Made by a program: the position numbers and the translations under genes. This document shows, one piece after another, positions 1 through 5,185 of a stretch of 5,185 bases of DNA. Source of the DNA: an uncultured Ruminococcus sp. (lineage in GTDB: Bacteria; Bacillota; Clostridia; Oscillospirales; Ruminococcaceae). Under the pieces are notes generated by a model. It ran no database searches and was not told where the DNA came from. It saw nothing but the letters and a program-made list of their open reading frames with translations. Location of the stretch: positions 1 to 5,185 of the forward strand of contig CAMWRL010000135.1 in the NCBI GenBank assembly GCA_947176685.1, read 5' to 3'. The stretch's first letter is position 1. Each line of letters starts with the position of its first letter.

Positions 1-36
1 TCAGATAGAAAAAAGGGATTTCTTAAAATATCTTAT

Positions 37-41
37 AGGAG
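37..41 (+). promoter_or_regulatory. Ribosome binding site of the Na+/Pi cotransporter gene
   Basis: AGGAG lies six bases before the ATG at 48 and supports that start. The 36 bases further upstream show no convincing promoter, so the transcription start probably lies left of the window. Confidence 0.8.
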
Positions 42-47
42 AATTTT

Positions 48-1853
48 ATGGAAGAATTTTCAATTTTCAACATCTTTACTATGATGGGCGGACTTGCTTT
101 CTTTCTGTACGGAATGAATGTAATGTCAACCGGTCTGGAAAAGCTTACCGGAGGCAAACTCGAAATCGCTCTGAAAAAAATGACTTCAAACAAGTTTAAA
201 AGTATTCTGCTTGGTATGGGCGTAACGATTGCTATACAGTCGTCGTCCGCAATGACTGTAATGCTTGTCGGTTTTGTCAACTCCGGTCTTATGGCTCTTG
301 AGCAGACTATAGGCGTATGTTTCGGCTCTAATATCGGCACAACGTTTACAACTTGGATTCTGTGTCTTGGTGACATAAAGACTTCTGACGGCGGCGGTAT
401 TCTGACATTCCTCCTCAAAATGCTCAAACCGGAATCTTTTTCACCGCTGATTGCTCTTGCCGGAATAATAATGATTATGTCCTGCAAGAAAAACAAACAC
501 AAGGATATAGGACGTATCCTCGTAGGATTTGCAATACTTATGACCGGTATGACGCTTATGTCAGATTCAGTTGACCCGCTGGCACAGTCTGAGGACTTCA
601 AAAAAATCCTCACTGCTTTTGAAAATCCTGTTCTCGGCGTACTTGTCGGAACTGCTTTCACCGGAATAATCCAGAGTTCAGCCGGTGCAATCGGTATTCT
701 TATGGCGTTTTCCAAAGCCGGTGCACTTACTTACGGAATGGCACTCCCGATTATCATGGGCTGTAATATAGGTACATGCGTTACTGCGCTCCTTTCAACC
801 GTAGGCGTAAGCAAAGATGCCAAAAGAGTAGCATGGACTCATATACTTGTAAAAATTATCGGTACTGTAATAATGCTGCCTTTTATAATGATTCTGCAAT
901 CTGCCCTTAATCTCAGCATTTTCAATGAAACAGTCGGCTATATCGGAATCGCTACAATGCATACTATTTTCAACGTTGTAAATACTATAATGTTCCTGCC
1001 ATTCACAAAACAGCTTATCCGGCTTGCCCATATCGTTGTACGGGACGGAAAAGAAACTGAAGTTGACTCCAGAAGAACTCTCAAGGGTCTGGACGAACGT
1101 CTTCTCAAAACCCCCAGCGTGGCTGTACAGACATGCCGTTCAGCTACTATCGAAATGGCTGACCTCACTAAGGAAACCATTAAAAAAGCTCTTGGCATAA
1201 TTCTGCAATATGATGCGGCGGAGGCTGAATCCATTATCGAAAACGAGGATATTATTGACGGTTTTGAAGACACTATAAACGGCTATCTTCTCAAAATCTC
1301 AAAGAGCAGTATTACCGGAAGCGACAGCCGTATGGTTTCCAAAATGATGCACTGTATAGGCAACTTTGAAAGAATTTCCGACCACGCTGTAAATCTGGTT
1401 GAATCAGCTCAGGAAATCCACGACAAGAAAATAAGTTTTTCTGACGAATGCATGAACGAAATAAAAATTATTACTGATGCTGTTTCGGAAAATATTGACC
1501 GTGCATTTGAATGTTACAATCTCAATGACCTCAGAATCGCCCACAAGGTTGAACCGCTTGAAGAAGTCGTGGACAACCTCAGTATTGAACTTAAAAACCA
1601 TCATATCAGACGTTTGCAGAATGACGAGTGTACAGTTGAACTAGGTTATATCTTTCAAGATATTCTCACAAATCTTGAAAGAATTTCCGACCACTGCTCA
1701 AATATAGCGTGTATACTCATTCAGACCGACGAAAAAACAAAGTTTCACACATACCTTGCGGACGTTAAGGAAAATGATGCAGCTTTCCATGACGAGTACA
1801 GAAAATATGCTGAAATTTATTTCTCACGCCTCAATACTGCCAAAATTCAATAA
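48..1853 (+). CDS. Na+/phosphate cotransporter family protein with C-terminal PhoU-like domain
   Basis: This 601-residue protein is complete. It is predicted to be an inner-membrane sodium-coupled phosphate transporter of the PNaS (Na/Pi-II, NptA/YjbB-like) family. Residues 1 to about 325 are hydrophobic with roughly eight or nine membrane segments. They contain the family's inverted duplication: QSSS at 64-67 followed by GSNIGTTFTT at 93-102, and QSSA at 209-212 followed by GCNIGTCVTA at 238-247. Residues about 355-560 are charged and helical and resemble PhoU, with two copies of the acidic signature: NFERISDH at 439-446 and NLERISDH at 542-549. In PhoU proteins such E/D residues bind metal. 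The length is normal for transporter-PhoU fusions in Bacillota. The ATG at 48 has an AGGAG site, and the stop is followed by a hairpin terminator. In E. coli the related YjbB has been linked to phosphate export, so the direction of transport cannot be read from sequence. No pst, phoB/phoR or other phosphate gene is visible nearby. The family call is firm; the exact substrate and direction are inferred. Confidence 0.93.
   Translation: MEEFSIFNIFTMMGGLAFFLYGMNVMSTGLEKLTGGKLEIALKKMTSNKFKSILLGMGVTIAIQSSSAMTVMLVGFVNSGLMALEQTIGVCFGSNIGTTFTTWILCLGDIKTSDGGGILTFLLKMLKPESFSPLIALAGIIMIMSCKKNKHKDIGRILVGFAILMTGMTLMSDSVDPLAQSEDFKKILTAFENPVLGVLVGTAFTGIIQSSAGAIGILMAFSKAGALTYGMALPIIMGCNIGTCVTALLSTVGVSKDAKRVAWTHILVKIIGTVIMLPFIMILQSALNLSIFNETVGYIGIATMHTIFNVVNTIMFLPFTKQLIRLAHIVVRDGKETEVDSRRTLKGLDERLLKTPSVAVQTCRSATIEMADLTKETIKKALGIILQYDAAEAESIIENEDIIDGFEDTINGYLLKISKSSITGSDSRMVSKMMHCIGNFERISDHAVNLVESAQEIHDKKISFSDECMNEIKIITDAVSENIDRAFECYNLNDLRIAHKVEPLEEVVDNLSIELKNHHIRRLQNDECTVELGYIFQDILTNLERISDHCSNIACILIQTDEKTKFHTYLADVKENDAAFHDEYRKYAEIYFSRLNTAKIQ
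1366..1385 (+). repeat. Perfect 20-nt direct repeat, copy 1 (first PhoU acidic motif)
   Basis: These 20 bases are identical to 1675-1694 and lie in the same reading frame 309 bases (103 codons) apart. They encode the ERISDH core of the first PhoU-like motif with the same six codons as the second copy. They reflect the internal duplication of the helical PhoU fold. Confidence 0.85.
1675..1694 (+). repeat. Perfect 20-nt direct repeat, copy 2 (second PhoU acidic motif)
   Basis: Identical to 1366-1385 and in frame with it; encodes the second ERISDH motif (residues 544-549). The flanking sequence diverges quickly on both sides, so only the motif core is preserved. Confidence 0.85.
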
Positions 1854-1858
1854 CATAA

Positions 1859-1890
1859 AAAAAGTACAGCTTTTATTGGCTGTACTTTTT
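1859..1890. terminator. Bidirectional rho-independent terminator between convergent genes
   Basis: A perfect 12-bp stem (1859-1870 pairs with 1879-1890; core GTACAGC/GCTGTAC) closes an 8-base loop. Read on the plus strand it ends in five T before a G. Read on the minus strand it ends in seven T. It begins 6 bases after the transporter stop and lies 9 bases beyond the stop of the convergent AraC-type gene, so it can serve both. The slightly longer U-tract favours the minus strand. Confidence 0.88.
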
Positions 1891-1899
1891 GATTTCGGG

Positions 1900-2769
1900 T
1901 CAGTCTTTTTCAATGGGTATCCATATCTGAGATTTATAGTCGGGACTAATCATATTTCCTTCCGGATATGCTTCAATATCCATTTCGTAAGTGGGTTTAT
2001 ATTCAGATGTCGGGAAAAATTCTGCACAAAGTTCATGCCATAATTTCTGAATGGCTTCTGGCATTGCTCCGGTACATTCTGCAACAATCCATGTGCGTGA
2101 CGGAATTTCGCTGACAGTATAGCCCTCCGGAATGATTACATTTTCGTCACACTCAACGGCTATTGAATAGTCAAAAGTTTCGCTGTCGGTGTGGTTATGA
2201 CCATAGCAGATACCGAAAATATGCGTTTTATCGGACGCATTTTTCAAAAGAGTTTCAATAATTCCGGTTTTGTGTGCCTTGTCCCAGAAATCCGGAATTG
2301 TGTTGATGTCCTGTTCTCCGATAACAGAGTGGGTTTCAGTTTTGCTTAAAACTTTGAATGACTTTTTTTCGACAATACTATAATTCATTGTATTACCGCC
2401 TTTCAGAATAATTTTAACACTCAGTCGGGAAAATGATTTCAGTTCTGAACCGTTGCGCCGTGCTTCCGATGGGGTTATGCCGTGAAATTTCGTAAACGCC
2501 CTTGTGAAGCTTTCCGGAGATTCATAGCCGTATTTCAGCGCAACATCTATTATTTTCGGTTTTGCGGAAAAAAGCTCACTGCCGGCAAGGGAAAGCCTTC
2601 TGCTGCGGACATATTCGCCGACTGTCATTCCGCACAATGCGTTGAAAATCCTCTGAAAATAAAACGCCGAACAATATGCCTGTGAGGCTATTTCAGAAAT
2701 TTCAAGTCTGTCCGTAATGTGATTTTCAATGTAGTCAAGTGCATTCTGTATACCGTTTATCCAGTTCAT
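1900..2769 (-). CDS. AraC family transcriptional regulator with GyrI-like effector-binding domain
   Basis: This 289-residue cytoplasmic DNA-binding regulator is complete. Residues about 8-106 form the AraC/XylS two-helix-turn-helix domain: the first HTH around 22-45 (FYFQRIFNALCG) and the second around 72-95, with the hallmark GYESPESFTRAFTKFHGITPSEAR spread over 81-104 (its F/G/P positions match the family signature). A linker (about 107-127) leads to a GyrI-like/BmrR-type ligand domain at 128-287, which has candidate pocket residues W227, E231, W244 and E262/E266. An N-terminal DNA-binding domain with a C-terminal GyrI-like domain is the architecture of Rob and of Bacillus YdeE-type regulators, many of which sense hydrophobic or cationic compounds. 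The start at 2769 is supported by a GGGAGG site and an extended -10 box. The ligand and target genes are unknown. No efflux pump or enzyme gene sits next to it on the same strand, and the gene upstream has its own terminator, so it appears monocistronic and may be autoregulated or act elsewhere. Confidence 0.92.
   Translation of the reverse strand: MNWINGIQNALDYIENHITDRLEISEIASQAYCSAFYFQRIFNALCGMTVGEYVRSRRLSLAGSELFSAKPKIIDVALKYGYESPESFTRAFTKFHGITPSEARRNGSELKSFSRLSVKIILKGGNTMNYSIVEKKSFKVLSKTETHSVIGEQDINTIPDFWDKAHKTGIIETLLKNASDKTHIFGICYGHNHTDSETFDYSIAVECDENVIIPEGYTVSEIPSRTWIVAECTGAMPEAIQKLWHELCAEFFPTSEYKPTYEMDIEAYPEGNMISPDYKSQIWIPIEKD
2386..2403 (-). promoter_or_regulatory. Candidate internal RBS and start codon at the GyrI-like domain boundary
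   Basis: Inside the AraC-type gene, on its coding strand, AAAGGCGG (2396-2403) precedes an in-frame ATG (2386-2388) by 7 bases. It differs by one base from AAAGGAGG. That ATG is residue 128, the first residue of the GyrI-like domain (MNYSIVEKKSFKVLSKT). Initiation here would give a free ligand-binding domain of 162 residues. The site is seen directly; its use is inferred. Confidence 0.4.
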
Positions 2770-2777
2770 ATTGATTT

Positions 2778-2783
2778 CCTCCC
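2778..2783 (-). promoter_or_regulatory. Ribosome binding site of the AraC-type gene
   Basis: GGGAGG on the minus strand lies 8 bases before the ATG at 2767-2769. It is a strong site and fixes the start of the regulator. Confidence 0.85.
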
Positions 2784-2796
2784 TGAATGTGATTAC

Positions 2797-2805
2797 ATTA
2801 TAGCA
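2797..2805 (-). promoter_or_regulatory. Extended -10 promoter of the AraC-type gene
   Basis: The minus strand reads TGCTATAAT, a perfect TATAAT with the upstream TGn extension. No good TTGACA -35 box appears at 16-18 bases spacing (only A-rich GGAAAA-like sequence), which is typical of extended -10 promoters. Transcription would start near 2790, giving a leader of about 20 bases with the RBS inside. The box lies between inverted GATTA/TAATC half-sites (2791-2795 and 2806-2810) and direct CTGAAT repeats (2783-2788 and 2810-2815), a possible operator. Confidence 0.7.
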
Positions 2806-2850
2806 TAATCTGAATATTTTTTCCTGATATTATGTGCCTTTGTGTGTCAT

Positions 2851-2883
2851 AAAAAAAAGCAGCTTTTTACAGCTGCTTTTTTT
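2851..2883 (-). terminator. Rho-independent terminator of the dockerin protein gene
   Basis: A perfect 13-bp stem (2852-2864 pairs with 2871-2883, core AGCAGCT/AGCTGCT) closes a 6-base loop. On the minus strand it ends in eight T. It starts one base after the TGA of the dockerin gene and separates that gene from the AraC-type promoter. Seven T follow on the plus strand as well, but no plus-strand gene ends here. Confidence 0.88.
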
Positions 2884-2884
2884 A

Positions 2885-5185
2885 TCAATAATATGTTACT
2901 GTTCCTGCCGGAAACTCGCTTATTCTGCCTAAAAGATAATGCTGCATTGTTACAGCATCAGCAATGCTTACAGTACCGTCATCGTTTACATCTGCGGCTG
3001 CCTTGTCTTTTCTTGTAAGAAACTCATTATTTACAACCATCTGTTTGATGCGTACAAGGTCAAATACATCTATCCGCATATCTGAATAAACGTCGCCGAC
3101 CAGTATAGTCACATCAACATCTTCGCCGCCTGTATAAGTTTCAGTCGGTTCTTCGCCCTCGCCGCTGAATACTCTTACAAAGTCCACTGAACCGTTAAAA
3201 CCGTTTTTACCGTTATTGTCCGCACCTATTCTGTAAGCACCATTTTCAACAGCGTCCGCAATGTCGCACGGATTTATTGTTATTTCACCCTCTGCAACGG
3301 TTTTTCCGTCAACAATTATTTTTCCGCTGCCGCCGTCAAGAATAACACGTACTTTAGCCCATTTTCCCTTATATATAGAATCGCTTGCTGTAAGGGTTTC
3401 TGATTTGCCATTAAGCATAAACTCTGCTATAAAACTATTTCCGTCTGCTGTCAGCTTTATATGTGAGTTATCGTCACCGAAAAATAAAACTGTTCCGTCC
3501 CCCCTGTTAAGAATTGCCGTCTGAATGTCAATATCTTCGGTATATAACACACTCTTGTCAATGTCCGCAAAATTATTTCCGCCAAATGTAAGCACGCCGT
3601 TTGCAGATGTGCGATTGTCTTCCAATAATGCACCATAGTTCATACAATAAGTTGAACTGTATCTGTCCTCAAAACTCAATGTATTTTTTCCGTCAAAATC
3701 GTATGCATACATGAGCTTATCTGTATACGGTCTGCTGTCTGAATAAGACTGCGCACTCGTCCAGCCGTAAGAAGTTCCCTTTGAGATAGTTTTTCCGCTG
3801 TCGTCATAATAGTCACCGTCAACAACGCCCTGTCCGGAAATCACACCATCTGCCATTACAAACGCCATACCCTTTGCAACCGCATTGCCCGACATCTTTG
3901 TGTTGCCGTATACACAGGCACTTTCTATAACTTTAGCACTTTCGCTGACGTTGGAACGTCCCATAACCATTGCCGTATCATCAACACGGGCGTTTCCGGA
4001 AACCACAGCGTTTTCCGCAACTATCGCATAACCGCTTATTACAGCGTTATCCATAACCGTTGCGCTGTCCTGTACCACTGCATAGTCTTCTATACGGGCA
4101 TTTCCTGAAACTTTAGCATTACCCATAACTTTGGCGTTCGCACCTACGTAAACACTATCGGCAACGTTCGCACTGTCCGAAACAAGTCCGCCGCCGTTTG
4201 CGTGAACGTGGTAACTATCCCATGGACTGTTTTTTACAGTTCGCTTTACTGTCGAAACGCCATCACTGAACGTTACAGAATACGGGTAGCGTTCCTTACT
4301 GCTGAATGGCACATTACTTTCGGAAAACTCTGAATTATCGTCATAAATTCCCGGTAAACCGCATTTTGTGATTTTGTCAAGGTCGGGAGTTGCAATTACT
4401 GCAAGATATTCTGTGCCGCCTGTACTGTTCCAAGTTACTGTTTCGTCGGCACTGAAAAGCTTGGAATATTTACAGCTTCCGTCTGCCGACTGCTGTACTA
4501 TGCAGGCTCTCCAGTCCGCACCGTCAATATCCGTTCCGGCGTTGAGAGTAACCGACCGTTCACCGCTTTCCGAAACAATCGGAATTATGTTTATTCCGGC
4601 AAACTGCGGCGCTCTTTCGGTTGGTACGGAGTACGTGTTTGACTTTCCGGAAACTTTGTCCGGCATTGTGTAAATCTGCTGCCAGTTCCACGAACCAGAT
4701 TCCAGAAGTTCATTAAGCCTTGCACGGTAAGCGTCACCTTTCTTAAAATCCAGTCCGGCTATATGTGCCGCATACATTCCTAACGTTTCCTTTAAGTCGG
4801 CTGGTGCAAGCCTTTCAACCTGTTCAAATGGATATTCGTCCGGCTGACCCTCCTGCAAAAGTTTCTTTACAAAATCAGCTCCGTAACCTTCAAGATTGTC
4901 GGGATTCTCCGTAAGATACTGGAAAAACGCCCACGATGCATAATAATCCCGTCCGCACGGAAATGTGAAGTTGAGATTTTTCATATAGGTTTCAAAAAAG
5001 TCTGTACCGTGACCCGTTTCATCATTGGAATAATCACTATAAAGATACTGTTCTCTGTACCAGTTGCCGATAGCTTCCCACCATGCGTAGGAGTATTTAT
5101 TGTTGTTCCACGCACCTTGATGTGCTGTCATTACGTGACCGAACTCGTGCGGAAATACCCATGACGGCGGATTATACTGCATTGA
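2885..5185 (-). CDS. Dockerin-containing secreted metallopeptidase-like protein (DUF6055-like, hexapeptide beta-helix, LamG-like); N-terminus beyond window
   Basis: The frame is open to the right edge, so the protein is partial; numbering here starts at the Met encoded at 5182, which is probably not the true start because no RBS or signal peptide is visible. Domains in order: (a) about 1-190, a zinc-peptidase-like domain with HEFGH at 12-16, H21 and WWE at 34-36, where E36 is a plausible third zinc ligand as in gluzincins; it resembles DUF6055 proteins. (b) About 195-310, a beta-rich module ending in YPYSVTFSDG, possibly part of the same family. (c) 331-456, 21 hexapeptide repeats. (d) About 487-673, a LamG/concanavalin A-like fold ending in GSVDFVRVF. 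(e) An acidic Thr/Glu linker. (f) 696-753, a type I dockerin. The dockerin implies export and docking onto a cohesin scaffoldin. The substrate is unknown; host, microbial or plant glycoprotein is possible. Peptidase activity is inferred from the motif only; the DUF6055 assignment is from memory of the family's pattern. A hairpin terminator follows the stop directly. Confidence 0.85.
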   Translation of the reverse strand, partial: SMQYNPPSWVFPHEFGHVMTAHQGAWNNNKYSYAWWEAIGNWYREQYLYSDYSNDETGHGTDFFETYMKNLNFTFPCGRDYYASWAFFQYLTENPDNLEGYGADFVKKLLQEGQPDEYPFEQVERLAPADLKETLGMYAAHIAGLDFKKGDAYRARLNELLESGSWNWQQIYTMPDKVSGKSNTYSVPTERAPQFAGINIIPIVSESGERSVTLNAGTDIDGADWRACIVQQSADGSCKYSKLFSADETVTWNSTGGTEYLAVIATPDLDKITKCGLPGIYDDNSEFSESNVPFSSKERYPYSVTFSDGVSTVKRTVKNSPWDSYHVHANGGGLVSDSANVADSVYVGANAKVMGNAKVSGNARIEDYAVVQDSATVMDNAVISGYAIVAENAVVSGNARVDDTAMVMGRSNVSESAKVIESACVYGNTKMSGNAVAKGMAFVMADGVISGQGVVDGDYYDDSGKTISKGTSYGWTSAQSYSDSRPYTDKLMYAYDFDGKNTLSFEDRYSSTYCMNYGALLEDNRTSANGVLTFGGNNFADIDKSVLYTEDIDIQTAILNRGDGTVLFFGDDNSHIKLTADGNSFIAEFMLNGKSETLTASDSIYKGKWAKVRVILDGGSGKIIVDGKTVAEGEITINPCDIADAVENGAYRIGADNNGKNGFNGSVDFVRVFSGEGEEPTETYTGGEDVDVTILVGDVYSDMRIDVFDLVRIKQMVVNNEFLTRKDKAAADVNDDGTVSIADAVTMQHYLLGRISEFPAGTVTYY
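2924..3097 (-). other. Type I dockerin domain with degenerate first calcium loop
   Basis: Residues 696-753 hold two F-hand-like repeats. The second (D731, N733, D735, T737, S739, D742) is a canonical Ca2+ loop. The first starts GDVYSDMRID and keeps acidic residues at D697, D701, D705 and D708, but has Y699 where Asn is usual and M702 where Gly is usual. Each loop is followed by a helix (DLVRIKQMVV and DAVTMQHYLLGR). Dockerins bind cohesins of scaffoldin proteins and anchor enzymes in cellulosomes. Confidence 0.9.
3815..4192 (-). repeat. 21 tandem hexapeptide repeats (predicted left-handed beta-helix)
   Basis: Residues 331-456 of the dockerin protein divide into 21 six-residue units without insertion or deletion. 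The consensus is (N/S)-A-x-V-x-(G/D/E), for example NAKVMG, NAKVSG, NARIED and NAVVSG. Three hexads make one turn of a left-handed beta-helix, so the array equals seven turns. The aliphatic fourth position is Val in most units and Ile, Met or Ala in a few. The last three (439-456) are the least regular. DNA-level similarity between units is modest, which points to an old expansion. Confidence 0.85.

Noticed and set aside
24..29. TAAAAT as a -10 box for the transporter gene
   Set aside because: The start of transcription would fall at about the RBS, and no -35 box or TG extension is present at a fitting distance.
23..715. Long open frame on the minus strand opposite the transporter gene
   Set aside because: It is antisense to a well-conserved transporter domain and has no family resemblance or suitable RBS; it is a shadow frame.
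795..1604. Three further minus-strand open frames within the transporter gene
   Set aside because: All lie opposite conserved transporter or PhoU coding sequence and show no recognisable protein features.
1756..2043. Plus-strand open frame running from the transporter end across the terminator into the AraC-type gene
   Set aside because: It overlaps two well-supported genes and passes through a hairpin terminator, and its product looks like random sequence.
2482..2685. Plus-strand open frame opposite the AraC HTH domain
   Set aside because: It is antisense to the conserved HTH region and lacks an RBS or family match.
48..2769. AraC-type regulator as controller of the phosphate transporter
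   Set aside because: The genes converge and share a terminator, so the regulator's own operator does not lie at the transporter promoter; nothing in the sequence links them.
3815..4192. Hexapeptide array as an acyltransferase catalytic domain
   Set aside because: No loop with a catalytic His and no flanking acyltransferase region is seen; the array is uniform and embedded in a secreted multidomain protein.
3815..4192. CRISPR-like or DNA-level tandem repeat
   Set aside because: The periodicity is in the protein (18 bases per three-hexad position set is not conserved at DNA level); there are no identical repeats with spacers.
3261..4673. Plus-strand open frames at 3261-3524 and 4368-4673 opposite the dockerin protein
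   Set aside because: They lie antisense to the LamG-like and beta-rich modules and have no independent support.

Overview
The window looks like chromosomal DNA from a Gram-positive, fibre-degrading gut or rumen clostridium. Ruminococcus or a close relative is the best guess. The main reasons are a protein ending in a type I dockerin (the cellulosome plug-in module), AGGAGG-like ribosome binding sites, U-tract hairpin terminators and moderate-to-low GC. The genus is inferred from gene content; no rRNA or marker gene is present.

Layout, left to right. (1) Positions 48-1853 (+) carry a complete Na+/phosphate cotransporter-family protein: a duplicated QSS(S/A)/NIGT membrane domain followed by a cytoplasmic PhoU-like helical domain. 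(2) A perfect 12-bp hairpin with T-tracts on both sides (1859-1890) separates it from the convergent gene and probably terminates both. (3) Positions 1900-2769 (-) carry a complete AraC-type regulator with a C-terminal GyrI-like effector-binding domain. It has its own extended -10 promoter and a strong RBS, plus a good internal RBS/ATG exactly at the domain boundary. (4) A 13-bp hairpin terminator (2851-2883) ends the next minus-strand gene. (5) Positions 2885-5185 (-) carry the C-terminal 766 codons of a large, probably secreted multidomain protein that runs off the right edge. Its visible order is an HEXXH metallopeptidase-like domain (DUF6055-like), a beta-rich module, 21 uninterrupted hexapeptide repeats (predicted left-handed beta-helix), a LamG/concanavalin A-like module, an acidic linker and a type I dockerin.

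The three genes do not form an obvious pathway. Each has its own terminator or promoter signals, so they look like three separate transcription units. The most interesting item is the dockerin protein: a putative metallopeptidase joined to a seven-turn beta-helix and a lectin-like fold, apparently destined for a cellulosome. I see no CRISPR array, tRNA, rRNA, insertion sequence, phage gene or recognisable defence system. I found no evidence of a wholly new multi-gene system in this window.
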